The notes beneath the pieces are model-generated. The model saw only the letters and a program-made list of their open reading frames with translations. It was not told where the DNA came from and did no database searches. Below, piece by piece: positions 34,925 to 44,597 of a DNA stretch of 64,000 nt. Every line of letters starts with the position of its first letter. Within the stretch, counting starts at the first letter, position 1. Source of the DNA: Chelatococcus sp. YT9 (lineage in GTDB: Bacteria > Pseudomonadota > Alphaproteobacteria > Rhizobiales > Beijerinckiaceae); the NCBI RefSeq assembly GCF_018398315.1, contig NZ_JAHBRW010000001.1:4304289-4368288 (forward strand). Direction: 5' to 3'. The position numbers and the translations under genes were made by a program.

Positions 34925-35090
34925 TGCCTCCCCCAGACGAGGGTGGCGCCGCAGGCGCCAGGTGGGTCCGCCTGACACCAACCCGATCGCAAGACGGCGA
35001 CATGTGCTGGCCAGTGGGGCACGATCTCCTGCCGCGAGGCCCCACCCGACCTCGCTGACGCGAGGCCACCCTCCCCGACGGACGGGGAAG
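34925..35090. repeat. fold-back intergenic repeat, type D
   Basis: About 165 bp between the convergent dnaE2 and ugpC genes. The left arm (34925-34969) and the reverse complement of the right arm (35035-35090) both read in the pattern CCTCCCC...GGGTGGC...AGGTGGG, so the whole unit can fold back. No coding capacity. It may double as the transcription end for both genes. Similar GGGAGGGTGGC-type elements are scattered in Hyphomicrobiales genomes from memory. Confidence 0.6.
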
Positions 35091-35114
35091 GATCAACGCG
35101 ACGGCTCCCGCGTG

Positions 35115-36203
35115 TCATCCCTGGCGTCGCATAGCCATGGGAAGAGAATCCACCCTTCTACCGTCGGCGTCGAAGAAATGGAGCTTGTCGATGGGGGCCG
35201 CGACTTTGAGCTTGCCGCTCTCCGGCACGGCCGCGCGCCCCGGCAGGCGCACGACGATAGGGCCATCCTGGATGCGGGCGTAGAGATAGCTCTCGGCCCC
35301 GACCGGCTCCAGCACATCGATGGTCACATCGAAGGCGATGAGGCCGTCAGACCCGGCTTCGGCTGATTTGGCTTCAACGGTGCCGAGATCCTCGGGACGG
35401 ATGCCGAGCGTCACAGCGCCGGCCGGCAGGATGCCCTCGAGCGCCGCGCCGGCCGCCGAAAGACGCTCCGGAGTCAGGAGATTCATGGGCGGCGCGCCGA
35501 TGAAGCTCGCCACGAAGGTCGTCGCGGGCTCCTCATAGACATCGAGCGGTGCCCCCACCTGCTCGATCCGCCCGCTGTTCATGACGACGAGAACATCGGC
35601 GAGCGTCATCGCTTCGAGCTGATCATGCGTCACATAGATGCTGGTGACACCGAGATCGCGCTGCAAGCGGCGGATCTCGACGCGCATCTGGCCGCGCAGC
35701 TTGGCGTCCAGATTGGACAGAGGCTCGTCGAAGAGGAAGACCTTGGGATCGCGGACGATCGCGCGGCCCATGGCCACGCGCTGGCGCTGGCCACCGGAGA
35801 GCTGGCGCGGCCGACGGTCCAGCAGGGAGCCCAGCTCCAGCATGCGGGCTGCCTCGCGCACCTTGCGTTCGATCTCGGCTTTAGGCGTGCCACGGTTGCG
35901 CAGACCGTAAGCCATATTGTCGTAGACGCTCATATGCGGATAGAGGGCGTAGTTCTGGAACACCATAGCGATGTCCCGCTCCGCTGGCTCAAGCGCATTC
36001 ACGACGCGGCCGTCGATCTCGATGGTCCCGGCGGTGATGTCCTCGAGCCCGGCGACCATGCGCAGCAATGTGGACTTGCCGCAGCCGGAGGGCCCGACGA
36101 GCACGCAGAGAGCGCCGTCGGGCACGCTGAGCTCGATGCCCTTCACTGCTTCCATGCCACCTGCATAAACTTTGCGCACCGTCTTCAGAGCAACTGTCGC
36201 CAT
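35115..36203 (-). CDS. ugpC: sn-glycerol-3-phosphate ABC transporter ATP-binding protein
   Basis: A 362-residue CUT1-type ATPase: Walker [10 protein letters not shown], signature LSGGQRQR, Walker [14 protein letters not shown], then a TOBE-type C-terminal domain ([10 protein letters not shown]). The start at 36203 (MATVALKTV) lies directly after the ugpE stop (36205-36207), so a seven-codon longer version overlapping ugpE is less likely. The name rests on the complete ugpB-ugpA-ugpE-ugpC order; on its own the ATPase would be called MalK/UgpC family. Confidence 0.9.
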   Translation of the reverse strand: MATVALKTVRKVYAGGMEAVKGIELSVPDGALCVLVGPSGCGKSTLLRMVAGLEDITAGTIEIDGRVVNALEPAERDIAMVFQNYALYPHMSVYDNMAYGLRNRGTPKAEIERKVREAARMLELGSLLDRRPRQLSGGQRQRVAMGRAIVRDPKVFLFDEPLSNLDAKLRGQMRVEIRRLQRDLGVTSIYVTHDQLEAMTLADVLVVMNSGRIEQVGAPLDVYEEPATTFVASFIGAPPMNLLTPERLSAAGAALEGILPAGAVTLGIRPEDLGTVEAKSAEAGSDGLIAFDVTIDVLEPVGAESYLYARIQDGPIVVRLPGRAAVPESGKLKVAAPIDKLHFFDADGRRVDSLPMAMRRQG

Positions 36204-36204
36204 C

Positions 36205-37056
36205 TTACTTTTCCGTCTCGACAAGGCCCTTCACGAACCAGCGCTGCATCAGCACGACCACGGCCACCGGGGGCAGGATGGCAAAAATCGTCGTCACCAT
36301 CACCAGGTGCCATTGGGTGTCGGCATCGGCATAGGAGATCATCTTGCGGAGCGCGATGATGATCGTGTTCATATCGTTGCTGTTGGTGACCAGAAGCGGC
36401 CAGAGATACTGTGTCCATCCGTAGATGAAGAGGATGACGAAGAGCGCCGCGATATTGGTCCTCGACAAGGGCAGCACGAAATCGAAGAAGAACCGCCACG
36501 GCCCCGCTCCGTCCACCCGCGCCGCCTCAAGAAGCTCACCCGGAATCGTCATGAAGAACTGGCGGAACAAGAGCGTCGCCGTCGCCGAGGCCATGAGCGG
36601 CAGGGTGAGCCCGGTGTAGGTGTCGATGAGCCCGAGATCCACCATGACCTTGTAGGTCGGCAGGATGCGCACTTCGACCGGCAGCATCAACGTGACGAAG
36701 ATCACCCAGAAGAACGTCATCCGGAACGGAAACCGGAAAAAGACGATCGCGTAGGCGGACAGGATTGAGATGACGATCTTCCCGACCGCGACCGCGAGCG
36801 CCACAATCGATGTGTTGATCAGGAGGCGCCAGACATTGACCCCGCCCACGCGCCCAAGCCCCCCGAACAACGCCTCATAATAATTGTCGAGGAAATGGCT
36901 GCCCGGCACGAGTTGCAGGGGCGGCCGCAGGATCTGCTGCAGGGACAGCGTGGAGGCCACGAACGTATAGTAGATCGGGAAAACGACCACGAGGATGCCT
37001 ACGATCAGCACGGCATGGCTGAGCCAGGATCTCTTTCTCTTGACGCGCTCAGGCAT
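36205..37056 (-). CDS. ugpE: sn-glycerol-3-phosphate ABC transporter permease UgpE
   Basis: A 283-residue inner-membrane permease. The basic N-terminus [11 protein letters not shown] precedes the first membrane segment [19 protein letters not shown]. The EAA loop reads [20 protein letters not shown]. The start at 37056 overlaps the ugpA stop by 8 bp, which supports it over a codon seven positions earlier. It pairs with UgpA to form the channel for glycerol-3-phosphate or its diesters. Confidence 0.9.
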   Translation of the reverse strand: MPERVKRKRSWLSHAVLIVGILVVVFPIYYTFVASTLSLQQILRPPLQLVPGSHFLDNYYEALFGGLGRVGGVNVWRLLINTSIVALAVAVGKIVISILSAYAIVFFRFPFRMTFFWVIFVTLMLPVEVRILPTYKVMVDLGLIDTYTGLTLPLMASATATLLFRQFFMTIPGELLEAARVDGAGPWRFFFDFVLPLSRTNIAALFVILFIYGWTQYLWPLLVTNSNDMNTIIIALRKMISYADADTQWHLVMVTTIFAILPPVAVVVLMQRWFVKGLVETEK

Positions 37057-37933
37057 AATGCACCTTGCGCTCGACATAGCGGAACTGGATTGCCGTCAGG
37101 GCGATGACGATGCCCATGAGAATCACTGACTGGGCGGCGGAGCTGCCGAGCATCAGATTGACGAAGCCGTCGTTGTACACCTTGTAGACCAGCGTTTCCG
37201 TCGCCTTGCCTGGCCCGCCCCCGGTGACAGCGTGGATGATGCCGAAGGTATCGAAGAACGCGTAGACGGTGTTCACCACGAGCAGAAAGAAGCTCGTGGG
37301 CGCGAGAAGCGGGAAAACGATGGTCCAGAATCGCTTCATCTCGCGCGCGCCGTCCACGGCAGCGGCTTCGATCAAGCTCTTAGGGATCGCCTGTAACCCT
37401 GCGACAAAAAACAGGAAATTATAACTGATCTGCTTCCAGGCGGCAGCGAGAATGACGAGCATCATGGCCTGGTTGCCGTTGAGCAGCGGATCCCAGTCAT
37501 AGCCTGAGCGCCGCAGCATGTAGGCGAAGGTGCCGATGGTCGGATTGAACAGGAAGAGCCACAACATGCCGGCGATGGCCGGTGCGACGGCGTAGGGCCA
37601 GATCATGAGCGTGCGGTAGAAGCCCCTGCCCTTGATCACCTTGTCCGCCATGACAGCCAGCACGAGCGCGATCGCCATGGGGATCAGGGCTGTCGCGACT
37701 GAGAAGATGATAGTCGTCTGGACCGAACCGATGTAGTCGGGGTCGCTGAGCACTTGCCGGAAATTGCCAAGACCGACGAAAGTGGTGGCAAGGCCGAACG
37801 GATCCTCACGCAAGGTCGACTGACGTATCGCCTGGGACGCCGGCCAGTAGAAGAACACCAGCGTGATGAGGATCTGCGGCAACAGCAGCAGGTAAGGCAG
37901 CACCTTGTGGGGAAAGATCACTCGTGACGTCAC
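37049..37933 (-). CDS. ugpA: sn-glycerol-3-phosphate ABC transporter permease UgpA
   Basis: A 294-residue permease with about six membrane segments. The N-terminus [20 protein letters not shown] and the following [17 protein letters not shown] match UgpA. The EAA loop reads [20 protein letters not shown]. The gene overlaps ugpE by 8 bp and follows ugpB after 81 bases. Confidence 0.92.
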   Translation of the reverse strand: MTSRVIFPHKVLPYLLLLPQILITLVFFYWPASQAIRQSTLREDPFGLATTFVGLGNFRQVLSDPDYIGSVQTTIIFSVATALIPMAIALVLAVMADKVIKGRGFYRTLMIWPYAVAPAIAGMLWLFLFNPTIGTFAYMLRRSGYDWDPLLNGNQAMMLVILAAAWKQISYNFLFFVAGLQAIPKSLIEAAAVDGAREMKRFWTIVFPLLAPTSFFLLVVNTVYAFFDTFGIIHAVTGGGPGKATETLVYKVYNDGFVNLMLGSSAAQSVILMGIVIALTAIQFRYVERKVHYA

Positions 37934-38014
37934 GCGGCAGACCTGGCGGGCGGTGATCGAAAGAAAGCGAGCCGCCCGCGGCCCAACCGCGGGCGGAACC
38001 GAAGGGTACCGAAG

Positions 38015-39325
38015 CTACTGACCCAAGGCCTGCTTGATCGCGGCATTGCCGCGCTTCACAGCGCTGTCGAGAGCCTGCTTTGCCGTTTGCTGGCCGGCGA
38101 GCATCTTCTCGAACTCCTCGTTCTGGATATCACGGACCTGCGGCAGGTTCACGAGACGCACGCCCTTGGAATTCTCCGTGGGCGCTTTCCCCATCATCTG
38201 GAGGATCGGCGTCTCACGGCCCGGATTCTTCTCGTAGAACCCCGACTTCTTGGTCGCGTCGTAGGCGGCAAGCGTCACAGGCAGATAGCCGGACACCTGA
38301 TGGAGGCGAGACTGGATATCCGTCTTCGACAGGAACTGGAAGAAAGCCGCCACGCCCTTGTATTCATCGGGCTTGTGACCGGCGAAAACCCAGAGACTCG
38401 CACCACCGGGGGTCGTGTTCTGCGGGGCCCCAGCCGCCGCGCTGTCATAAGGCAACTGCCCAATGCCGTAGTTCATGCCGGACTTGACGATATCCCCCAA
38501 GCCACCGGAGGATTCGGTCAGGATGGCGCATTCACCGCTCAGGAAGAGGTTCTTGGCCTCAGACGTCCGCCCGCCGTAGCGGAACACACCTTCCTTGGCG
38601 AGGTCAGCCACCGCCTGGAAGTGATTGGCGTAGATCGGCGCGTCGATCTTGAGCTGAACATCGAGACCGCCGAGGCCGTTCTCCTTGGTGCCATAGGGCT
38701 GGTTGTTCCAGGCGGCGAAATTTTCGAGGTGAATCCAGGTAAGCCACGTGGACGTGTAGCCGCAGGGGGCCGCGCCGCTCGCCTTGATCTTCCGCGCGGC
38801 CTCGAACACTTCGTTCCAGGTCTTCGGCGGCTTGTTGACGTCCAGCCCCGCCTTTTGGAAGGCATCCTTATTGTAATAGAGGATCGGCGAGGATGAGTTG
38901 TAGGGGAAGGACAGCATGGTGCCGTCGGGCTTGGAATAATAGGCGACGATGCCCGGCAGGTACTGGCTCTTGTCAAACTTGGCGCCGCCTTCGCTCAGCA
39001 CGTCCGCAACCGGCTTGACCGCGCCCTCGGCGCCCATCATCACGCCGGTGCCAACATCGAACACCTGAATGATGTGAGGCGGCTGCTTGGCGCGGAAGGC
39101 GGCAATGCCGGCATTCAGCGTCTCTGGATAGGTGCCCTTGAAGACCGGCACGACCTTGTAGTCGCTCTGGCTGGCGTTGAATTCTTTCGCGAGGGTCTCG
39201 ACAACCTCGTTGTTGGCGCCGGTCATGGCATGCCACCAGGAAATCTCGGTGGCCGCCAGCGCTGGGGCCGATACGGTCAGAGTAAGCGCCGCCGCAACGC
39301 CCGGAATGAAACCGCGCAGTGTCAT
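38015..39325 (-). CDS. ugpB: sn-glycerol-3-phosphate-binding periplasmic protein
   Basis: A 436-residue binding protein. A signal peptide ends at APALA (about residue 24) and the mature chain begins ATEISWWHAMTGANNEVVE, a UgpB hallmark. Other UgpB segments are SFPYNSSSPILYYNKDAF and the Trp/Tyr/Ser residues of the glycerol-phosphate pocket in AGLDVNKPPKTWNEVFEAAR. AGGGAGACG precedes the ATG. It is the first gene of ugpBAEC. No ugpQ phosphodiesterase gene is present next to it, and no convincing Pho box was found, so phosphate control is not shown. Confidence 0.93.
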   Translation of the reverse strand: MTLRGFIPGVAAALTLTVSAPALAATEISWWHAMTGANNEVVETLAKEFNASQSDYKVVPVFKGTYPETLNAGIAAFRAKQPPHIIQVFDVGTGVMMGAEGAVKPVADVLSEGGAKFDKSQYLPGIVAYYSKPDGTMLSFPYNSSSPILYYNKDAFQKAGLDVNKPPKTWNEVFEAARKIKASGAAPCGYTSTWLTWIHLENFAAWNNQPYGTKENGLGGLDVQLKIDAPIYANHFQAVADLAKEGVFRYGGRTSEAKNLFLSGECAILTESSGGLGDIVKSGMNYGIGQLPYDSAAAGAPQNTTPGGASLWVFAGHKPDEYKGVAAFFQFLSKTDIQSRLHQVSGYLPVTLAAYDATKKSGFYEKNPGRETPILQMMGKAPTENSKGVRLVNLPQVRDIQNEEFEKMLAGQQTAKQALDSAVKRGNAAIKQALGQ

Positions 39326-39393
39326 GTTCGTCTCCCTTGTTCGGCCACGCGGGTGTCCGCCGGCCGTGCCACAGTTCCGTGGTTCTGGACATG

Positions 39394-39422
39394 ACGTTAT
39401 TTCGATTTCAGTTTTGCGACAA
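39394..39422 (-). promoter_or_regulatory. possible sigma-70-type promoter of ugpB
   Basis: On the minus strand TTGTCG (39422-39417) and TAACGT (39399-39394) are separated by 17 bases, about 70 bases before the ugpB ATG. The match is moderate. Confidence 0.35.
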
Positions 39423-39609
39423 TCGCGAGCCTTGGTCTCTCTAGGTCTTGGGCGTTAGACTTTCGCACGAGGACCTGCTTGAGACGACGGCAGCGAGCGC
39501 ACAACCGGAACCCGCATGGCGGCCACCGCACGGTCCATGGTAGGGATGCTGTTGAAATCAGCGTCGGACATGCGAAAGCGCGGCGCCTTGCATCACAGGA
39601 GATTGTTTC

Positions 39610-40461
39610 GTGGGTGATTTTCCGGCTCTCGTCAGCACAGCATGGCTCGCCGACAACCTCGGCGCTGCTGATCTCGTGGTCATCGACGGCTCCTGGTATT
39701 TGCCGACCGAAGGCCGTGACGCGGATGCCGAATATCAGGCCGGTCATATTCCCGGCGCCGTCCGCTTCGATGTGGATGCGATCAGCGATACCACATCGAA
39801 TCTCCCGCATATGCTGCCAAGCGCTGAGAACTTCGCCAAGGCCATGGGTGCGCTCGGCGTGTCCAACGCGGCGCGCATCGTCGTCTATGACGGGGCCGGC
39901 CTGTTCTCGGCCGCGCGCGTCCGCTGGACGCTGAAGATCTTCGGCGCGGGCAAGGTCGCCGTGCTCGACGGCGGCCTGCCGCAATGGAAAGCGGAGAACC
40001 GGCCGCTCGAAACCGGCGTCGCCAAGCGGGAGGCGACGACCTTCACCGCTGCGTTCGACGCCGATCAGGTCGCTGACGCCTCCCGCGTGCTCGCGAGCCT
40101 CACGAACAAGACGGCTCAAGTCGTCGATGCGCGCGCCGCTGCCCGTTTTCGCGGCGACGCTCCAGAGCCACGCCCGGGCGTGCGGGCCGGTCACATGCCG
40201 GGAGCCCGCAACGTCCCCTTCAACGATCTCATCGAGAACGGCCGGCTCAAGACCCCGGAGGCGATCACCGCAACTTTCACCAAGGCCGGCGTCGATCTCG
40301 ACAGGCCGGTGATCACGAGCTGCGGCTCGGGCGTCACAGCAGCCGTTCTGGCGCTGGCGCTGGAAACCGCCGGTAAGCCCGTGGCGGGGCTCTATGACGG
40401 CTCATGGTCGGAATGGGGCAGCCGCGAGGACCTGCCGATCGCCACCGGCGAGGCGGATTAA
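39610..40461 (+). CDS. 3-mercaptopyruvate/thiosulfate sulfurtransferase (two rhodanese domains)
   Basis: A 283-residue tandem rhodanese. The first domain contains LVVIDGSWYLP and GHIPGAVRFDVDAISD. The second has QVVDARAAARFRG, GHMPGARNVPFNDL and the active loop TSCGSGVTAAVLALAL with the persulfide-forming Cys. CGSGxTA is the loop form seen in 3-mercaptopyruvate sulfurtransferases (SseA), whereas thiosulfate rhodaneses have CRxGx(R/T). It moves sulfane sulfur to cyanide or thiols. A GTG start at 39610 follows AGGAG. Single gene, divergent from ugpB. Confidence 0.9.
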   Translation: MGDFPALVSTAWLADNLGAADLVVIDGSWYLPTEGRDADAEYQAGHIPGAVRFDVDAISDTTSNLPHMLPSAENFAKAMGALGVSNAARIVVYDGAGLFSAARVRWTLKIFGAGKVAVLDGGLPQWKAENRPLETGVAKREATTFTAAFDADQVADASRVLASLTNKTAQVVDARAAARFRGDAPEPRPGVRAGHMPGARNVPFNDLIENGRLKTPEAITATFTKAGVDLDRPVITSCGSGVTAAVLALALETAGKPVAGLYDGSWSEWGSREDLPIATGEAD

Positions 40462-40510
40462 GGCCGGCCGGCGTTCACGGCGTCGGTTGGATTGTGACTA
40501 AGAAGGGGGG

Positions 40511-40662
40511 TGCATCCCGGAGCAACGCATAGCAACGGGTCCGGGATCCATAAACGCCATCGCCAAGAGAAAAGGATACCTCATACAAAAGCTGATCGCC
40601 GTCACGCGTCGTATCGGTGTATGGGTCTCGGGCCGAGTTCACGCTCGTCCGAGGATGACCCT
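40511..40662. repeat. fold-back intergenic repeat, family C
   Basis: Left arm 40511-40553 and the reverse complement of the right arm 40619-40662 can be aligned along their length (GCATCC-CGGA...TCCGGGATCCATA against TCATCCTCGGA...CCGAGACCCATA). The unit lies between the convergent sulfurtransferase and methyltransferase genes. The right arm matches the hairpin at 13198-13240, so these are members of one dispersed family. Confidence 0.6.
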
Positions 40663-40690
40663 CACGAATGATTCTTGAACCTCAATCGCC

Positions 40691-41770
40691 CTAAGCAGGC
40701 GCCCTATCCATCTTGCGAGCCATGACCAGGAGGTGGTCGCTCGGCGGCACCGGTGTCAGCCGCTTGGCGAGACGGGCCAGCAGGCGGTCGATTCTCTTGG
40801 TGGCGCGCAGGGCCTTGGGCAATACGCGTCGTTCCCGGAGCCCCATCAACCTTCCGAGGCGGGTAGGCACATAGAGCGTGTCACGGAGTTCGTCGGCCGA
40901 CTGGGGGCTCAGAAAATCGAGGGAAAAGAACGGGCTCGCGAGATAGTCGCCCATAAGCGTCTCCGAGGGTTCGGTTTCCATGCGCTCGATCACGAAGCCC
41001 GCCCGCTCGAGACATCGGGCCATTGCGGCCTCGGTGAACAGGCTGACATGGCTCGGCGCCGTGAAATGCCCCGAATGGGACGGGAAGAAGCGAGACGGCG
41101 TGTTGCGGACGGAATCGGTGGTCAGGAAGAGCCGTCCTCCCGTCCGAACGAGATCGCGGATCTGGAGCAGGAAACGTGTCGGATCCGGAATATGCTCGAT
41201 CACCTCGACGAGCATCACGAGATCGAACGCCCCCCGCAGGGTGGTACTGTCGGTGGTGACCCGCACACCGTAGCTGCGTGCCGCGATCTCCGCGCTCTGG
41301 CGATTGAGCTCCAGCCCCTCGCAATTTTCGTAGCCGTAGTGGTCGCGCAGCAGCGCCAGGAGGCTGCCCGGCCCACAGCCGAAATCCAGAATCCGAGCCG
41401 ACTTCTCGGCATCGATCCACGACGCCAGACGGCGAAGGTCGCTGTAGCTGAGGCTGAAATAAGGTTCGCGCGCGATGCGCTCCGCCTCGAAGCGCCGATA
41501 ATTGTTATAAAAGGACGAGTTGTAGAAGGCGGCGAGCGTCGCGTCGTCCGGCAATGGATTGGCGAAGGTGAAGCCGCAACGCGTGCAGCGATCATGGGCG
41601 ATATGGCGCAGCGTCGCGAAGGGACGGATGCTCGCCGATCCGCAAGCCGGGCAGCTTCCTGCTTGAGACCAACCCGCACGGGCAAGGGACGCGTTGATCG
41701 CGCGAAGGCTTAACGGGCGATCGAGATCGGCCGACTGCGGATTGCTCCCGGCATGGACGCTCGCCGACAT
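40691..41770 (-). CDS. class I SAM-dependent methyltransferase with N-terminal zinc-ribbon-like domain
   Basis: A 359-residue protein. Two CxxC pairs near the N-terminus (SCPACGS and DRCTRCGF) suggest a small zinc-binding domain. The methyltransferase core has ILDFGCGPGSLLALL (motif I), LVMLVEVIEHIPDPTRFLLQ (motif II region) and GGRLFLTT. This arrangement occurs in methyltransferases of surface-sugar and natural-product pathways, but no such genes surround it. The start at 41770 follows GGGGAGG at five bases; an ATG 17 codons earlier has no such site. It sits after era, where many alphaproteobacteria carry recO. Confidence 0.82.
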   Translation of the reverse strand: MSASVHAGSNPQSADLDRPLSLRAINASLARAGWSQAGSCPACGSASIRPFATLRHIAHDRCTRCGFTFANPLPDDATLAAFYNSSFYNNYRRFEAERIAREPYFSLSYSDLRRLASWIDAEKSARILDFGCGPGSLLALLRDHYGYENCEGLELNRQSAEIAARSYGVRVTTDSTTLRGAFDLVMLVEVIEHIPDPTRFLLQIRDLVRTGGRLFLTTDSVRNTPSRFFPSHSGHFTAPSHVSLFTEAAMARCLERAGFVIERMETEPSETLMGDYLASPFFSLDFLSPQSADELRDTLYVPTRLGRLMGLRERRVLPKALRATKRIDRLLARLAKRLTPVPPSDHLLVMARKMDRAPA

Positions 41771-41911
41771 GCTTGCCTCCCCTGCGGCTACAGCGTGCCG
41801 CCGGGTGGCGATTGTCCGCAATTATGCTGGCGCGCCTAGCTGCCTAGAGGCGGTAGCCTCTACCCAGAAAGGACGAAGGGTCTCGTCCGATCGATGGCAG
41901 CGCCCGGATCG

Positions 41912-42865
41912 TCAACCCTTCGGGAATTCCAGCCCCATCTCGCGGTAGCGCTCCGGGTCATCGCCCCAGTTCTCGCGTACCTTCACGAAGAGAAAGAGAT
42001 GCACGTTGGTTTCGGCCGCCTCGATGATGTCCTGGCGCGCGGCCGAACCGATGGCCTTGATTGTCTGCCCGCCCTTGCCCAGTACGATCTTGCGCTGGCT
42101 CTCCCGCTCCACGAAAACCGTCTGCTCGATGCGGACGGAACCGTCCTTCTGCACCTTCCACTGGTCGGTTTCGACGGTGACTGCATAGGGCAGTTCATCA
42201 TGCAGGCGCTCGAACAGCTTCTCGCGCGTGATCTCGGCGGCGAGCATCCGGAGCGGCGCATCCGAGATCTGGTCGTCCGGATAGAGCCATGGCCCCGCCG
42301 GCATCCGCCTGCCCAGGCTTTCCCTGAGATGCGCGACACCGTCGCCCGTCAGGGCCGAGATCATGAAGGTCTCGTCGAACGGCACCTTGGCATTGAGATC
42401 GGCCGCCAGTTCGAGAAGTGAGGGCCTCGCCACGAGATCGATCTTGTTGAGGATCAGGATCTTAGGCTGCCTGAGTTCAGGCAGCTTGCCCAGGATAGCG
42501 GTGCTTTCCTCGTCCAGGCCCTTGCGCGCGTCGAGGAGAAGGGCAACCACGTCTGCATCGCCCGCCCCGCCCCAGGCGGAGGTCACCATCGCACGGTCGA
42601 GGCGACGCTTCGGCTTGAAGATGCCCGGCGTGTCGACAAAAATGAGCTGCGCGGCCCCGTCGATCGTAATGCCACGCACCAGCGCGCGCGTCGTCTGCAC
42701 CTTGCGCGAAACGATCGACACCTTGGCGCCAACCAGATGGTTTATCAGCGTCGACTTGCCTGAATTGGGCGAACCGATAAGGGCGACGAAGCCGCAGCGC
42801 GTTGCCTCCTGCCCTGTGGTGTCCGGGCCGTCGTCCATTGCGCCGCTTTCGTTCTCAGGTACCAT
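41912..42865 (-). CDS. era: GTPase Era
   Basis: A 317-residue ribosome-assembly GTPase. G1 is GSPNSGKST, G2 and G3 appear as QTTRALVRGI and FVDTPGIF, and G4 is LNKIDL. The C-terminal KH domain contains RKIVLGKGGQTIKAIGSAAR, which binds the 3' end of 16S rRNA. The start (MVPENESGA at 42865) overlaps the rnc stop by 11 bp; an alternative Met lies nine codons later. Part of the pdxJ-acpS-lepB-rnc-era run. Confidence 0.96.
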   Translation of the reverse strand: MVPENESGAMDDGPDTTGQEATRCGFVALIGSPNSGKSTLINHLVGAKVSIVSRKVQTTRALVRGITIDGAAQLIFVDTPGIFKPKRRLDRAMVTSAWGGAGDADVVALLLDARKGLDEESTAILGKLPELRQPKILILNKIDLVARPSLLELAADLNAKVPFDETFMISALTGDGVAHLRESLGRRMPAGPWLYPDDQISDAPLRMLAAEITREKLFERLHDELPYAVTVETDQWKVQKDGSVRIEQTVFVERESQRKIVLGKGGQTIKAIGSAARQDIIEAAETNVHLFLFVKVRENWGDDPERYREMGLEFPKG

Positions 42866-43559
42866 CAGTCGTCCAGATCTGTTCACGCACGAGAAACTCC
42901 CGTGCCGCGGCCTGTTCGGCCACGCGTTTCGAGGTACCGGCGCCTTCAGCCGGCGTCATGCCACGGACCATGACCGCGATGCGGAAATTCGGAGCATGAT
43001 CCGGTCCGGACCGGCTTGCAACGACATAGCTCGGCGTCGGCAGTCCACGTCCTTGCGCCCATTCCTGCAAGGCGGTCTTGGCGTCACGCAGCGGGCGACG
43101 CGGCGCGTGCAGGCGCTCGCCGAACGCCCGCTCGACTATACCTTGCGCCGCCGCTGCCCCGCCGTCGACAAAGGCGGCACCGACAATGGCTTCACAAATA
43201 TCGGCGAGAATGGCTGCGTTCTGCTGGGCGCCGGCGGCGATTTCGCCATCGCCGAGCCGCACATGCTCGCCAACGCCCCAGGTCGCAGCAACTTCGGCGC
43301 AGCTCTCGCGACGGACGAGTTCAGCCAGACGGCGTGAAAGCTCGCCTTCCTCAGCGTCGGGGAAAGCGCGAAACAGCATGTCCGAGACCGCGAGGCCGAG
43401 CACTCGATCACCGAGAAACTCCAGGCGCTGGTAGGTCTGCGCCTTGTCGGACGGCACGGCGCTGATATGGGTCAACGCCTGTACCAGGAGATTGCGGCGC
43501 GCGAAGCGATAGCCGATGCGATCCTCGATCGCGCCGAGACCTGAGTTCTTCGTCTTCAT
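42855..43559 (-). CDS. rnc: ribonuclease III
   Basis: A 234-residue endonuclease. The RNase III signature RLEFLGDRVLGLAVSD lies near residue 43, and the second acidic motif is in AILADICEAIVGAAFVDGG. A C-terminal dsRNA-binding domain (DAKTALQEWAQGRGLPTPSY to VAEQAAAREFL) follows. The ATG at 43559 overlaps the lepB stop as TGATG, so it is preferred to a start 16 codons earlier. It processes rRNA and double-stranded RNAs. Confidence 0.96.
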   Translation of the reverse strand: MKTKNSGLGAIEDRIGYRFARRNLLVQALTHISAVPSDKAQTYQRLEFLGDRVLGLAVSDMLFRAFPDAEEGELSRRLAELVRRESCAEVAATWGVGEHVRLGDGEIAAGAQQNAAILADICEAIVGAAFVDGGAAAAQGIVERAFGERLHAPRRPLRDAKTALQEWAQGRGLPTPSYVVASRSGPDHAPNFRIAVMVRGMTPAEGAGTSKRVAEQAAAREFLVREQIWTTDGT

Positions 43560-44329
43560 CACTTCACGGGCGTGAACAGCCGGTTCCACCGGACCGTCCA
43601 GGGCCATTCCCAGAACTTCCAGCCTGACGCACCTTCCTCCACCGAGAAGAAAATGACCTCAGCCCGACCCACAAAATTCTCGAACGGGACGAAGCCCACG
43701 ACGTTTTCGTCACGCGAGTCCGTGGAATTGTCCCGGTTGTCGCCCATCATGAAATAGTGCCCCGGTGGCACCTTGTAGGCATAGGTATTGTCCCAGTAGC
43801 CGGTATCGCCCTCGCGCTCGATCACGACATGGCTGACACCGTTTGGCAATGTCTCCATGAAGCGGGGCACCGAGACCTCGCGCCCCCAGAGATCCTGGGA
43901 CTTGTAGTCCGGCAGCGGCTCGCGCGGCACGATCTTCCCGTTGATGTAGAGCCGACCGGAGATCATCTGGACGGTGTCACCAGGCAGGCCGATCACGCGC
44001 TTGATATAGTCCGTCGAGTTATCCTTCGGCAGCTTGAAGACGGCCACGTCGCCACGCTGAGGCTCAGAGCCGAAGATACGGCCGGAGAAAGGCGGCAAGC
44101 CGAAGGGGAATGAATAGCGCGAATAGCCGTAAGCGTATTTCGAGACAAAGAGATAATCGCCGATCAGGAGTGTCGGGATGAGTGATCCGGAGGGAATATT
44201 GAACGGTTGAAAGAGGAAAGTGCGAACCACGAGCGCGATGAGCAGGGCCTGCACGATAACCTTGACGGTATCCCAGATTCCGCCATCGGCCCGCTTGTTT
44301 TCCGCTTGCTTCACTGTGCCCTGATCCAT
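43559..44329 (-). CDS. lepB: signal peptidase I
   Basis: A 256-residue membrane protease with one N-terminal membrane segment (VKVIVQALLIALVVRTFLF). The catalytic Ser is in NIPSGSLIPTLLIGDYLF, where most relatives have Met after the Ser; here it is Leu. The catalytic Lys is in DYIKRVIGLPGDTVQM and box E reads FMMGDNRDNSTDSR. All catalytic residues are present. It cleaves signal peptides of exported proteins. The gene ends overlapping rnc by one base. Confidence 0.96.
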   Translation of the reverse strand: MDQGTVKQAENKRADGGIWDTVKVIVQALLIALVVRTFLFQPFNIPSGSLIPTLLIGDYLFVSKYAYGYSRYSFPFGLPPFSGRIFGSEPQRGDVAVFKLPKDNSTDYIKRVIGLPGDTVQMISGRLYINGKIVPREPLPDYKSQDLWGREVSVPRFMETLPNGVSHVVIEREGDTGYWDNTYAYKVPPGHYFMMGDNRDNSTDSRDENVVGFVPFENFVGRAEVIFFSVEEGASGWKFWEWPWTVRWNRLFTPVK

Positions 44330-44597
44330 GTCTGGCCTTTCCGCCGATCGGAGCCGGCACGCCTGTGGTCTACCTTACTGTTCCCATTCCCGCAACGCGA
44401 CGCATCAACGTCCCATCTCGGGCGAAAATATGCTCGGCAGCGCCGATCACGCCAAAGTGTCACCTGAAAACGCGCCCTGAACCGCCCAGCGATGTTCTCG
44501 CCTCGTCCTGCAAGCGCTCTGCGGTACTCCGGTTGGTGCATATGGGAAAGGCGCTGCGGTGTTTCCAGCCATGCCCCCAGCGCGGATCACCCAGATC

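Noticed and set aside
39326..39430. Pho box upstream of ugpB
   Set aside because: Only half matches to CTGTCAT-like units were seen, with wrong spacing; PhoB control is not supported by the sequence.
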